A model generated the notes under the pieces. The model worked only from the letters and a program-made list of their open reading frames with translations. It made no database searches and was not told where the DNA came from. Position numbers and translations under genes: made by a program. A DNA stretch of 64,000 nt from Nonomuraea endophytica. GTDB taxonomy: Bacteria; Actinomycetota; Actinomycetes; Streptosporangiales; Streptosporangiaceae. This document shows positions 1-10,929 of this stretch, one piece after another. How positions within the stretch are numbered: position 1 is the first letter of the stretch; every line of letters starts with the position of its first letter. The stretch is from contig NZ_JACHIN010000001.1 of the NCBI RefSeq assembly GCF_014203235.1, forward strand, positions 186,001 through 250,000, in the 5' to 3' direction.

Positions 1-507
1 CACGTCCCTGGACAACAGCGCGGTGTCGGCCGGCGCGAGGTCACGGGCGATCAGCACGTACGGCTCCGCCGCCTCGACCGGCAGGCCCGGCAGCGGCTGC
101 CCGGTCAGCTGCGCGATCACCCGGTCGCGGATGTCGTCGAGGTCGGCGACCCGCTCGCCGAGGTAGCCTCCGGCCTTGGCCAGCAGGTCGCGGTACTTGC
201 CGAACGACTCGTACACCGCCCTGGGCGCGGCCAGGCCGCCGTCGATGAGCGACTTGACGCCCACGATCAGGCCGGGGTCCTCGGCCATGAGGGCCTGCGC
301 CTGCAGGATCTCCCTGGCCTCGCCGCCCGCCTTGTCACCGCGGGCCTCCAGGGCCCCGGCGACCTGCTTGAGCGCGGCCAGCGCGCGCTCCTTCTCCTGG
401 GCTGCCTCGCCGGTGAAGGTCTGGCCCGCAGGGGGTTCGGGCACCGAGGCCGTCAGGACGTACGCGGGACCGTGACCGATCCCCTGGCTGACCCCCGTGC
501 CGCGCAT
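1..507 (-). CDS. ptsI: PTS enzyme I (phosphoenolpyruvate-protein phosphotransferase), N-terminal part
   Basis: Enzyme I takes phosphate from phosphoenolpyruvate and passes it to HPr, the first step of every PTS. Only the first 169 codons are inside the window; the gene runs off the left edge before the phospho-histidine (GGxTSHxAI region), so the active site is not visible. What is visible matches EI: an MRGTGVSQGIGHGPAYVL start, a helical HPr-binding domain with LQAQALMAEDPGL, and an RDLAPADTALL stretch. The ATG at 507 is chosen because the EI pattern begins there. A GTG at 579 overlapping the ptsH stop would add 24 low-complexity residues. It is the last visible gene of the leftward PTS operon, 68 nt after ptsH. 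Confidence 0.9.
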   Translation of the reverse strand, partial: MRGTGVSQGIGHGPAYVLTASVPEPPAGQTFTGEAAQEKERALAALKQVAGALEARGDKAGGEAREILQAQALMAEDPGLIVGVKSLIDGGLAAPRAVYESFGKYRDLLAKAGGYLGERVADLDDIRDRVIAQLTGQPLPGLPVEAAEPYVLIARDLAPADTALLSRDV

Positions 508-575
508 ACGGTCGCGCCCGCTTCGGCCCTCGTTGGCTCGTCCCTCGCTCTCTCGGTCCGAGCTCCTGCGCTCGG

Positions 576-833
576 TCACGGCGTCTCAGCGATCTTCACG
601 AGCTCGTCCAATACGTCCTCGGCGCCCTCGCCGTCGGCCGTGATCAGGATGGTCTCGCCCTGGCGGACGTCCAGCCCCATGACCGACAGGATGCTCTTGG
701 CGTTGACCTGGGGACCGCCGGCCTTGCCGACCGTGACGTCGATCGGGGCCTTGGTGGCCGTCTGCACGAACGTCGCCGCAGGACGGGCGTGCAGGCCCAC
801 TTCCGCGGCGATGACGGCCTTGCGCTCTGCCAT
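576..833 (-). CDS. ptsH: Phosphocarrier protein HPr
   Basis: HPr is an 85-residue cytoplasmic phosphocarrier that moves phosphate from EI to EIIA. The active-site motif EVGLHARPAA places the phospho-histidine at residue 15. The region around Ser47 (VNAKSILSVMGL) matches the regulatory serine site of the family. Length is typical. The start is set by a strong AAGGAGGAAA ribosome site 8 nt upstream of the ATG. A DasR-type half-palindrome lies in the 44-nt gap before the gene, so ptsH-ptsI may have an internal, GlcNAc-responsive promoter within the operon. Confidence 0.95.
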   Translation of the reverse strand: MAERKAVIAAEVGLHARPAATFVQTATKAPIDVTVGKAGGPQVNAKSILSVMGLDVRQGETILITADGEGAEDVLDELVKIAETP

Positions 834-854
834 GAGACTTTCCTCCTTGATGAT

Positions 855-870
855 GGCGGTCCAGACCAGT
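855..870 (-). promoter_or_regulatory. dre-like DasR operator upstream of ptsH
   Basis: The 16 bases end in CCAGACCAGT and match the DasR box ACTGGTCTAGACCAGT at 12 of 16 positions, with one intact half. In streptomycetes such sites lie upstream of ptsH, ptsI and crr. Here it sits between the HAD gene and ptsH. Assignment rests on motif similarity and on dasR being in the same locus. Confidence 0.55.
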
Positions 871-877
871 TTGAACC

Positions 878-1498
878 TTAGGTGAACGGCGGCCAGTCGA
901 CCGCTGTGAGATCGGCCACCACGAGGTCGGCCTGGGCCAGTTCGTCGCCGGCGTGCGAGGTGGCGACGCCGACGCAGCGCATCCCGGCCGCCTTGGCCGC
1001 CGCGATCCCGGCCAGCGAGTCCTCGAACACCACACAGTCGGCAGGATCGGCGCCCAGCCGCTCGGCCCCGAGCAGGAAGCCCGCCGGGTCCGGCTTGCCG
1101 ACCGCCACGTCCTCGGCCGCGACGATGACCCTGATCAGCTCGCGCACACCCACCTGTGCCAGGCGCTGCTCGGCCCACGCGCGGCCGGCCGAGGTGACCA
1201 GGCCGATGGGCGAGCCGTACGCGGCGACCTTGCGGACCAGCTCGGCCGCGCCGGGCACCGGCACGATCGCGGGCAGCTCCGGGTGGTCGTTGTAGCTGTA
1301 GACCTCGCGGATCAGTTCCTCGATGTCGTGGCCGGGGAACACCTCGGGGATCACGTCCCGGCCCCTGCGGCCCATGAAGACACGGACGTCCTGCTTGACG
1401 TCATGCTTGTCGAGCAGCAACTGCCACATGGCCATGCTCCGGGCTTCGGTGTTGATCAGCGTCCCGTCAAGGTCAAAAAGCGCGCAGTCTATTCCCAC
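878..1498 (-). CDS. HAD-superfamily sugar-phosphate phosphatase
   Basis: A 206-residue haloacid-dehalogenase family enzyme of the beta-phosphoglucomutase/phosphatase branch. Motif I is FDLDGT with the nucleophile Asp9 and acid Asp11; motif II is around VTSAG; motif III/IV is seen as KPDPAGF followed by CVVFEDSLAGIAAAKAAGM. A helical cap lies between residues about 18 and 85. Substrate cannot be read from the sequence. Its place between EIIA and HPr suggests it dephosphorylates a sugar phosphate made by this PTS, perhaps as a detoxifying step. It overlaps the end of the EIIA gene by 10 nt, so the two are translationally coupled. Confidence 0.85.
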   Translation of the reverse strand: MGIDCALFDLDGTLINTEARSMAMWQLLLDKHDVKQDVRVFMGRRGRDVIPEVFPGHDIEELIREVYSYNDHPELPAIVPVPGAAELVRKVAAYGSPIGLVTSAGRAWAEQRLAQVGVRELIRVIVAAEDVAVGKPDPAGFLLGAERLGADPADCVVFEDSLAGIAAAKAAGMRCVGVATSHAGDELAQADLVVADLTAVDWPPFT

Positions 1499-1935
1499 CG
1501 GAACAACTCGTCCCCCACGTGTACCTCCCCCTCCGCGACGCCGGTCACCGACTCGGCCGCCGCGTCCAGTGCGACCACCGGGCAGACCGGCGAGCGACCG
1601 CCCGCCTCGATGGCCGCGGGGTCCCAGGCGACGACCGGCTGACCGGCGCTGACCCGGTCCCCCTCGGCCGCCAGCAACTGGAACCCCTCCCCCTTGAGCT
1701 GGACCGTGTCGATGCCCAGGTGCACCAGCACGCCTCTGCCGTCGTCCCCCACGATGACGTAGGCATGCGGATGCAATTTCATGATTTTTCCGGGTATCGG
1801 GGCAACTGCCTTGCCCGGTCCCCGCAAGGGGTCGATGGCCGTGCCCGGCCCCACCATGCCTGCGGAGAAGACCGGATCGGGCACGGCCGCCAACCCCACT
1901 GCTGCCCCCTCGACCGGGGCGAGAACAGTCGTCAT
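1489..1935 (-). CDS. crr: PTS EIIA component, glucose/GlcNAc (Crr) type
   Basis: EIIA accepts phosphate from HPr and hands it to EIIB. The 148-residue protein has the Crr fold signature: VHLGIDTVQLKGEGF with phospho-histidine 72, and the partner histidine 57 in HPHAYV (matching His90 and His75 of the E. coli protein). The N-terminal DPVFSAGMVGPG segment is also typical. It lies 11 nt after the EIIB gene and overlaps the HAD gene, in one operon. The gene symbol is by family resemblance; in actinomycetes this protein serves GlcNAc uptake. Confidence 0.9.
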   Translation of the reverse strand: MTTVLAPVEGAAVGLAAVPDPVFSAGMVGPGTAIDPLRGPGKAVAPIPGKIMKLHPHAYVIVGDDGRGVLVHLGIDTVQLKGEGFQLLAAEGDRVSAGQPVVAWDPAAIEAGGRSPVCPVVALDAAAESVTGVAEGEVHVGDELFRWE

Positions 1936-1946
1936 GGTCTCGCCCT

Positions 1947-2183
1947 CTAGCCGATGATGTCCTCGATGTCGCTGGCGATCGTGTCGGCCTCCGGCCCCAC
2001 GACTACCTGGACCACGTTCCCCGCCGCCATCACCCCGTGGGCTCCGGCCGCCTTGAGCGCGGCCTGATCCACCTTGGAGGCGTCGTGCACCTCGGTGCGC
2101 AAGCGTGTGATGCAGGGTTCGATCTCGATGATGTTCTCGGCGCCGCCGAGTCCCGCGATGATCGCGTTAACGTCCGTCGCCAT
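1947..2183 (-). CDS. PTS EIIB component, glucose/GlcNAc family
   Basis: A 78-residue free-standing EIIB domain that passes phosphate from EIIA to the sugar during transport. The catalytic cysteine is Cys24 in IEPCITRLRTEV, the classic PTS EIIB signature. It carries no EIIC domain, so it must serve the separate EIIC permeases encoded divergently. The start ATG follows a strong AGGAGGAGGA ribosome site. It is the second gene of the leftward operon, 50 nt after the SIS gene. One EIIB for two EIIC proteins is notable. Confidence 0.9.
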   Translation of the reverse strand: MATDVNAIIAGLGGAENIIEIEPCITRLRTEVHDASKVDQAALKAAGAHGVMAAGNVVQVVVGPEADTIASDIEDIIG

Positions 2184-2233
2184 CCGGTCCTCCTCCTGAA
2201 TACTCTCCGACCAGGCTAAACGACGCTCCGTGA

Positions 2234-3268
2234 TCAGTCGGTCTGGGTCACCTTGTTGAGTCCGCGCGGCGCGTCGGGGTCGATGCCGAGCCTGCGGGCC
2301 AGCGACTCGGTGAGCAGCTGACCGGGCACGATCAGGCCCATCGGGGCGACCCACTCGGGCAGGTCCGGTCCGTTCAGGGCGGCGGTGCCCGCGCCGGCGA
2401 GAGCCGTACCCCCGCCGATGGTGAAAGCGGACGCGCCCGCCGCCACGACGCGCTCGGCGAGCGCGACGGTGCCGGACAGCGTGGGGCTGTTCTCCGCGGC
2501 GACCAGCAGCGCGGGGGTGTCGGCGTCGACCACGGCGATCGGACCGTGCAGGAGGTCGGCGTAGGACAGGCCCATGGCGTGCAGGTAGCAGGCCTCCTTG
2601 AGCTTGAGCGCGGTCTCCAGCGCGGTCGAGAACGCCAGCCCGCGGCCGGAGACGACCACGCCCGGCTTGTCGGCCAGGCCCTCGACCACCGCGTCGAGGT
2701 CGCCGGGGTCGGTGATCAGCTTCTCCACCACGTCCGGAACCTTCTGCAGGTCGTCGGCGTCCACGTCGGCGCCCAGGCCCAGCGCGAGAACGGCCAGCGC
2801 GGCCAGCTGCGTGGTGTAGGTCTTGGTCGCGGGCACGGCCTTCTCCTCGCCGGCCAGCGTGACCAGCGCCAGGTCGGCGACCTGGGCGAGCGGACTGTCC
2901 GGACCACCGTTGGTGACGCCCACGGTCTTGGCGCCGCAGTCCTTGGCCCACGCCAGGGTCTCGACGATCTCCTCGGTGCGGCCCGACTGCGAGATCGCCA
3001 CGGCCAGCACGCCGTCGAGGTCGAGCTTGCGCTTGTAGGTGGTCGCGATGGACGGGGCGGCGAGCGCGGAGAGACGACCCGCATGTGATTCCACCAGGTA
3101 GCGCCCGTAGACTGCGGCATTGTCCGAGGTGCCGCGCGCGATGAAGAGCAGCTGACGGGTCTGCTCGCCCAGCGCCCTGACCTCATCGACTCGGGGGAGC
3201 AAGGAGTCCAGGGTGGCCCGCAGCGCCGCGGGCTGCTCGGCGATCTCGCTGCGCATCTTCGTGGTCAT
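2234..3268 (-). CDS. SIS-domain sugar-phosphate isomerase, NagB-II / GlmS-like deaminase
   Basis: The 344-residue protein has two SIS domains like the isomerase half of GlmS, without the glutaminase domain. Visible motifs are IARGTSDNAA, ISQSGRTEE, the second-domain GRG segment, ALKLKEACYLHA and YADLLHGPIAVV. Such stand-alone proteins usually convert glucosamine-6-phosphate to fructose-6-phosphate plus ammonia (NagB-II) or act on related amino sugars. First gene of the PTS operon, it would feed imported amino sugar to glycolysis. The ATG at 3268 is favoured by a GATGAGGA ribosome site; a longer frame to 3337 would run through the DasR palindrome. An N-acetyl deacetylase (nagA) is not seen in the window. 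Confidence 0.85.
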   Translation of the reverse strand: MTTKMRSEIAEQPAALRATLDSLLPRVDEVRALGEQTRQLLFIARGTSDNAAVYGRYLVESHAGRLSALAAPSIATTYKRKLDLDGVLAVAISQSGRTEEIVETLAWAKDCGAKTVGVTNGGPDSPLAQVADLALVTLAGEEKAVPATKTYTTQLAALAVLALGLGADVDADDLQKVPDVVEKLITDPGDLDAVVEGLADKPGVVVSGRGLAFSTALETALKLKEACYLHAMGLSYADLLHGPIAVVDADTPALLVAAENSPTLSGTVALAERVVAAGASAFTIGGGTALAGAGTAALNGPDLPEWVAPMGLIVPGQLLTESLARRLGIDPDAPRGLNKVTQTD

Positions 3269-3304
3269 CTTGTCCTCATCGGCTTGACTGATAATTCCGG
3301 CATG

Positions 3305-3326
3305 TGGTCTAGTCCGGACTAGACCA
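3305..3326. promoter_or_regulatory. Palindromic DasR operator between SIS operon and dasR
   Basis: A perfect 22-bp palindrome with arms TGGTCTAGTCC and GGACTAGACCA lies in the 104-nt divergent region. Each arm holds one strong DasR half (CTAGACCA on one or other strand), so the site looks like two overlapping dre boxes fused head to head. It is well placed to control both the leftward SIS-PTS operon and dasR-EIIC. Confidence 0.75.
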
Positions 3327-3372
3327 GTACGAACCATAGCTCATCGACCAGGTCAGATCGAGGGGAGGATCC

Positions 3373-4110
3373 GTGGCGCACATCGATCCGGACAGCCCGG
3401 TGCCCAAGTACTTCCAGCTGCGCGAGATCCTGCTGGACCTCATCGACAGCAACGAGCTCAGCATCGGCGCGGCGATCCCGTCCGAGCGCGAGCTCTGCCA
3501 GCGTTTCGGCCTGTCCAGAATGACGGTACGGCAGGCCGTCGACCACCTGGTGTCCGAGGGACGGCTGCACCGGGTGCCGGGAAAAGGCACCTTCGTCGCC
3601 CGCCCGAAGATCGAGCTGGCACTCCAGCTCACCTCGTTCACCGACGACATGCGCGCCCGCGGCATGGAGCCCGGCTCGCGCGACCTGGACCGCCGCGTCG
3701 TGCGCGCCAGCGCGCACCTGGCCAAGGAGCTGGGCATCCAGCCCGGCGAAGAGGTCCACTTCATCGAGCGGCTGCGTACCGCCGACGGGGAGCCCCTGTC
3801 CATCGAACGCGCCCACATCCCGGTGAAACTGGCCCCCAACCTTGCCGACCACGACCTTTCCGACAGATCCCTGTATGAGCTGCTGGAGAGCCGCTACGGC
3901 CTCGTCATGGACGCCGGCGAGCTCACCATAGACGGCGGCATCGCCGACCCCAGCGACGCCGACCTGCTGAAGCTGCCGCGCGGCGGAGCCGTACTCCTGC
4001 TCCAGCGCCGGTCCTTCTCCGGCGGCGTCTGCGCCGAGCTGGGCGTGTCCACCTACCGGGCCGACCGCTACCAGCTGCGCACCATCCTGGAAATGCCCGC
4101 TCGACGCTGA
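3373..4110 (+). CDS. dasR: GntR/HutC-family regulator, DasR-type
   Basis: A 245-residue repressor with an N-terminal winged helix-turn-helix (residues about 10-75: YFQLREILLDLI, IPSERELCQRFGLSRMTVRQAVDHL, GKGTFVA) and a C-terminal UTRA/HutC effector domain (residues about 95-240). DasR proteins bind dre boxes and are released by glucosamine-6-phosphate and related signals, linking amino-sugar supply to PTS, chitinase and antibiotic genes. The GTG start follows AGGGGAGGAT. It is 11 nt upstream of the first EIIC gene and diverges from the PTS operon across a dre palindrome, which supports the assignment. Confidence 0.85.
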   Translation: MAHIDPDSPVPKYFQLREILLDLIDSNELSIGAAIPSERELCQRFGLSRMTVRQAVDHLVSEGRLHRVPGKGTFVARPKIELALQLTSFTDDMRARGMEPGSRDLDRRVVRASAHLAKELGIQPGEEVHFIERLRTADGEPLSIERAHIPVKLAPNLADHDLSDRSLYELLESRYGLVMDAGELTIDGGIADPSDADLLKLPRGGAVLLLQRRSFSGGVCAELGVSTYRADRYQLRTILEMPARR

Positions 4111-4121
4111 GGACTCCCGCA

Positions 4122-5465
4122 GTGAACGAGACCACAGCGGCCGCCCCATCGCCGCTCTCCCGCGTCATGAACGTGCTGCAGCGGTTAGGCCGCTCCCTCA
4201 TGCTGCCCATCGCCGCGCTGCCCGCGGCCGGGCTGTTAATGCGTTTCGGCCAGCCCGACATGCTCGGCTCCAACGGCCCAAAGCCCGGCGGCTTGGCCGA
4301 CGTCGCGGGGTTCGCCTGGATGAGCAGCGTCGCCGCGGTCATCGACGCCGCCGGATCCGCCCTGTTCGAGAACCTTCCCCTGATCTTCGCCGTCGGCGTC
4401 GCCATCGGCTTCGCCCGCAAGGCCGACGGCACCACCGCGCTCGCCGCCGTCGTCGGCTACCTGGTCTTCGACCGCGTCACCAAGGTCATGTTCTTCGGCT
4501 CCGGCATCCGCGACACCGTGCTCATCAGGGAGTCCACACCCGAGGGCATCAAGGAGATCATCGACTACGGCCTGCAGAACCCCACCAAGGTGCTCGGCGG
4601 CATCATGATGGGCCTGGTCGCGGCCATGCTCTGGCAGCGCTTCTACCGCATCAAACTGCCCTCCTGGCTGGCCTTCTTCGGCGGGCGCCGGTTCGTGCCG
4701 ATCATCACCTCCATCGTCGCCCTCCTGCTCGGCGTCATCGTCGGCTGGGCGTGGCCGCTGCTCGGCGAATGGATCTCACACGCCGGAGAGGGCCTGGCCA
4801 ACCTCGGCCCGCTCGGCGCGGGCATCTACGGCCTGATCAACCGGCTGCTCATCCCGCTCGGCCTGCACCACTTCGTCAACTCCATCGTCTGGTACGTCGT
4901 GCCGCAATGCGAAGTCGGCGGCCGGGTCCTCAGCGGCGACTGGAACTGCTACTTCGGCGGCGACCCCAACGCCGGGGAGTTCATGGCCGGGTTCTTCCCG
5001 GTGATGATGTTCGCGCTGCCCGCCGCGGCGCTGGCCATGTGGCGCGCGGCCCCCAAACACCGGCGCGCCACGGTCGGCGGCATCATGCTCTCGGCCGCAC
5101 TGGCGTCCTTCGTCACCGGCGTCACCGAGCCGATCGAGTTCGCGTTCATCTTCGTCGCCCCCGTCCTCCTGGTCGTGCACGCGCTGCTGACCGGGCTCGC
5201 GATGGCGCTCACCGCGCTGATCGGAGGGCAGCTCGGCTTCGGCTTCTCGGCCGGGCTGCTGGACATGCTGCTCAACATCGGCAAGTCCAACACCCAGAAC
5301 GTCATCGGCATCCTCGTGCTGGGTGTGGTGTACGGCGTCGTTTACTACGTCGTGTTCACGTTCCTGATCCGGCGCTTCAACTTCATGACACCGGGCCGGG
5401 AACCAGAACTCGACCTCGACTCCGGCGAAACCACAACCACCCCCACCCAATCCCGAGACCCCTAG
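4122..5465 (+). CDS. PTS EIIC permease for N-acetylglucosamine (first copy)
   Basis: A 447-residue membrane permease of the glucose/GlcNAc EIIC family that carries the sugar while EIIB phosphorylates it. Family marks are the LQRLGRSLMLPIAALPAAGLL start, NLPLIFAVGVAIGF, the GLHHFVNSIVW loop, and the substrate-site motif GVTEPIEFAFIFVAP. About ten membrane segments are expected. No EIIB or EIIA domain is fused, and the protein ends in a short hydrophilic tail after MTPGREPE. GTG start; it follows dasR by 11 nt and is probably cotranscribed with it. The specificity for GlcNAc is inferred from the dasR and SIS context and family resemblance. Confidence 0.88.
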   Translation: MNETTAAAPSPLSRVMNVLQRLGRSLMLPIAALPAAGLLMRFGQPDMLGSNGPKPGGLADVAGFAWMSSVAAVIDAAGSALFENLPLIFAVGVAIGFARKADGTTALAAVVGYLVFDRVTKVMFFGSGIRDTVLIRESTPEGIKEIIDYGLQNPTKVLGGIMMGLVAAMLWQRFYRIKLPSWLAFFGGRRFVPIITSIVALLLGVIVGWAWPLLGEWISHAGEGLANLGPLGAGIYGLINRLLIPLGLHHFVNSIVWYVVPQCEVGGRVLSGDWNCYFGGDPNAGEFMAGFFPVMMFALPAAALAMWRAAPKHRRATVGGIMLSAALASFVTGVTEPIEFAFIFVAPVLLVVHALLTGLAMALTALIGGQLGFGFSAGLLDMLLNIGKSNTQNVIGILVLGVVYGVVYYVVFTFLIRRFNFMTPGREPELDLDSGETTTTPTQSRDP

Positions 5466-5869
5466 CACCCACCGGGCTTAGGCGCGAGCGCGGGTTCCCC
5501 GCAGCCTCACCCCAGACAGCCCGAGCCCCCCGAAGAGGGCTGCCTCGCGGGAGTCCACCTAACGCGCGAACGCCCCACCCGGAGGACCTCACCCCGGAGG
5601 GCACCCCTCGGTGGTCTCCCACCCGACCGCGACCACCCGGAGGAGCCCTGGGCGGGCAAGGCGCGGGCCGGAGACACCGATGCGGGCATGGCGCGCTCGA
5701 GCTGGCCCGCGCGGCCGGTGGCAGGCCCCGAGGGGCGGCCCACGCGGAGGTGGCGAGCCTGGGCGGTGGGTGTCTGGCGTGGGGTGTGGGGCCGGTGTGG
5801 TAGTTGTTTTTGCCGTGCGTGCGCGTGGTAGGAATCCTGCATCCCCCGGCTGATCTTCCGGGGGGAACC
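5466..5869. other. Intergenic stretch between the two EIIC genes
   Basis: 404 nt of very GC-rich sequence with no credible gene: its open frames are Arg/Pro/Gly-rich by-products of composition. A weak stem is possible between CAGCCC near 5516 and GGGCTG near 5537. The only less GC-rich spot, GTAGTTGTTTTTGCC near 5802, lies 60 nt before the second EIIC start and may hold its promoter, with a TAGGAAT -10-like box near 5829. No dre-like box was found here. Confidence 0.4.
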
Positions 5870-7174
5870 ATGGGCACCACGAGCGCCGAAGCCGGCACGT
5901 CCTTCTGGTCGTCGGCCTTCGCCGTCCTGCAGCGCATCGGTCGTTCCCTCATGCTGCCCATCGCCGTCCTGCCCGCCGCCGGTCTCCTGCTGCGGTTCGG
6001 GCAGGACGATCTGCTGGGCCGTACCGACAACGCCTTCCTCGACCGGGTCGCGGCGATCTTCGCGGCCGCGGGCGGGGCGCTGTTCGACAACCTGCCGCTG
6101 CTGTTCGCGCTGGGGGTGGCGATCGGGTTCGCGAAGAAGGCGGATGGGTCTACGGCTCTGGCCGCTTTGGTGGGGTATCTGGTGTTCGACCAGGTGACGC
6201 GGCGGATGTTCTTCGAGTCGAGTGCGCCGGCCGTACACGACAAAGTCACTCAGACGCTGATGGACGGGACGAGGGTCATCAACCAGGCGGCCTCCGCGCA
6301 ACCCACCGGCGTGCTCGGCGGCATCCTCATCGGGCTCGTGGCCGCCGTCCTCTGGCAGCGCTACTACCGCATCAAGCTCCCCACCTGGCTGGCCTTCTTC
6401 GGTGGGAGGCGGTTCGTCCCCATTGTCACGGCGGTGGCCGCGCTGCTGCTCGGCGTCCTCATCGGCCTCATCTGGCCGCCCATCGGCCAGGCCCTCACCA
6501 GCTTCGGCGACTGGCTGGCCACGAACTCCGCCCTCGGAGCCGGTGTGTACGGCGTCGCCAACCGCTTCCTGATCCCCCTCGGCCTGCACCACTTCGTCAA
6601 CTCGATCGTCTGGACCGTCATCCCGGAGTGCACGGTCAACGGCGTCCACGCGGCCGGCGACCTCAAGTGCTACGCCATCGGCCAGCAGGGCGCGGGCATC
6701 TTCATGACCGGCTTCTTCCCGGTGCTGATGTTCGGCATCCCCGGCGCGGCGCTGGCCATCTGGCGCGCGGCGCCCAAGCACCGGCGGGCCGCCGTGGGCA
6801 GCATCATGGTCGGCGGCGCGCTGACCGCGTTCGTGACGGGGATCACCGAGCCGGTCGAGTTCGCGTTCATCTTCGTGGCGCCGCTGCTGTTCGTCGCGCA
6901 CGCCCTGCTCACCGGTGCGGCGATGGCGCTCATGGCGGCGCTGGAGACACGCCTCGGCTTCAACTTCTCCGCCGGACTGTTCGACATGCTCCTGAACGCC
7001 AGCAAGTCCAACACGTGGGGCCTCGGACTGATCATCCTGATCGGACTCGCCTATTTCGCGCTGTATTACGTGTTGTTCTCGTTCCTGATCCGGCGTCTGA
7101 ACATCCCCACACCCGGACGCGAGCCGGAAGACACCCCCAGCAGTGCCAGTCCGGCGGATTCCGCCACACCCTGA
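5870..7174 (+). CDS. PTS EIIC permease for N-acetylglucosamine (second copy)
   Basis: A 434-residue paralogue of the preceding EIIC, with the same ordered marks: LQRIGRSLMLPIAVLPAAGLLLRFGQ, NLPLLFALGVAIGFAKKADGSTALAALVGYLVF, GLHHFVNSIVW, and GITEPVEFAFIFVAP. It differs in the cytoplasmic and extracytoplasmic loops (residues about 115-145 and 255-275), which could tune substrate range. The ATG is chosen because of the CCGGGGGGAACC ribosome site just before it; an in-frame ATG 66 nt upstream would add a non-homologous leader. It is separated from the first copy by 404 nt and may have its own promoter. Confidence 0.88.
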   Translation: MGTTSAEAGTSFWSSAFAVLQRIGRSLMLPIAVLPAAGLLLRFGQDDLLGRTDNAFLDRVAAIFAAAGGALFDNLPLLFALGVAIGFAKKADGSTALAALVGYLVFDQVTRRMFFESSAPAVHDKVTQTLMDGTRVINQAASAQPTGVLGGILIGLVAAVLWQRYYRIKLPTWLAFFGGRRFVPIVTAVAALLLGVLIGLIWPPIGQALTSFGDWLATNSALGAGVYGVANRFLIPLGLHHFVNSIVWTVIPECTVNGVHAAGDLKCYAIGQQGAGIFMTGFFPVLMFGIPGAALAIWRAAPKHRRAAVGSIMVGGALTAFVTGITEPVEFAFIFVAPLLFVAHALLTGAAMALMAALETRLGFNFSAGLFDMLLNASKSNTWGLGLIILIGLAYFALYYVLFSFLIRRLNIPTPGREPEDTPSSASPADSATP

Positions 7175-7401
7175 CCGCCGGTTTCACTGCGTCCGAAAGG
7201 ATTTCGCGCCGGTCGCAAGCCCGTGCGGCCGGTCCTTAACGCGATCATGCTCGCCCATCCTGGGGCTCCAACCCGAGATGATCTTCTTCGCCATTCTCCG
7301 CATATCGGTGGCCCCGGCGAGAAAGTCGGGTGCCGGAGTATCTGACGGCGTGGCCGAAAACTCCTTCTTACGACGCCGATCCAACCCCCTGAAGGAGCGC
7401 C

Positions 7402-7821
7402 GTGTCCCCGGAAATCGCCATCCTCCCGCTGCCCGAGCCGCCCTACGACGGCGACCGGCCCCGCGTCGACGGCTCGCTGGCCCTCAAGCCGTTCATCTGG
7501 GGCCCGGCCGGGGCGCTGCCGGACGAGCGCCGGCTGCGGCTGTTCGGGCAGGCGCTGGCCGAGGTGCTGGCCGGGCGGCGACCGGCCGAGAACCTCGCCG
7601 ACCGGTTCACCGAGCGGGCCTACAACGAGCTGCTCCAGGCCGGGCGCATGATCGAGACCGGGCGGCCGCCGTTCGTCGGGGTGCCGCACGTCAACGAGCC
7701 TCGGGACGGGGCGATCGAGATGTGCCTGCTGGTGCACGGCGGCGACCGCAGCCGGGTGCTGGCCGTGCGCCTGGAGCGCCGGGGAGTGCAGTGGGTGTGC
7801 ACCGACTTCGAGACCGCCTGA
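7402..7821 (+). CDS. Rv3235-family protein of unknown function
   Basis: A 139-residue soluble protein matching the actinobacterial Rv3235 family: a proline-rich start (LPLPEPPYDGDRP), then a compact domain with LFGQALAEVLAGRRPAENLADRFTERAYNEL and a C-terminal VRLERRGVQWVCTDFETA. No catalytic motif is visible. In actinobacteria this family sits beside secA, as here (convergent, with a shared terminator), but its job is not known to me. The GTG start follows GAAGGAGCGCC. No signal peptide or membrane segment is seen. Confidence 0.75.
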   Translation: MSPEIAILPLPEPPYDGDRPRVDGSLALKPFIWGPAGALPDERRLRLFGQALAEVLAGRRPAENLADRFTERAYNELLQAGRMIETGRPPFVGVPHVNEPRDGAIEMCLLVHGGDRSRVLAVRLERRGVQWVCTDFETA

Positions 7822-7866
7822 CGGGGCAGCGCAGACGCCCGCCGTACCGAAGAGAAGGAAACGGAA

Positions 7867-7900
7867 AGGCCCCCGCGCCCGAGGTGGGGAGCGGGGGCCT
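7867..7900. terminator. Bidirectional terminator between Rv3235-family gene and secA
   Basis: Perfect 10-bp stem, AGGCCCCCGC and GCGGGGGCCT, around a 14-nt loop, between the stops of two convergent genes. It lacks a clear T-run on either strand, which is common in high-GC actinomycetes. Confidence 0.75.
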
Positions 7901-7911
7901 GTCGCGGTGCG

Positions 7912-10701
<2,790 letters not shown>

Positions 10702-10929
10702 TTTATGTAAAGCTCCTCGCAGGTCTACCCCGGCGGCGCCGCCAGGAGGAGAGGCCGAGACAAACTTCCCCGTTGCCATCGTAGGCGGTCTCGCTACCAG
10801 ACACAGCCAATGCGACGGGCCACCCGCATCCCCCTTCTGGGAGAATGGTGTTTCGGCAGAGCGTATGCCGAAGTAGACCGATCTCGCACCAATGACTGGC
10901 TGGCGGGAGAACATAGGAAGGACAAGGCC

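Noticed and set aside
508..579. GTG at 579 as the ptsI start, overlapping the ptsH stop
   Set aside because: It would add 24 low-complexity residues before the conserved EI start; kept only as an alternative.
10702..10914. N-terminal extension of secA from the start codon at 10914
   Set aside because: The 71 extra residues are not SecA-like; the GTG at 10701 has a ribosome site and matches the conserved SecA N terminus.
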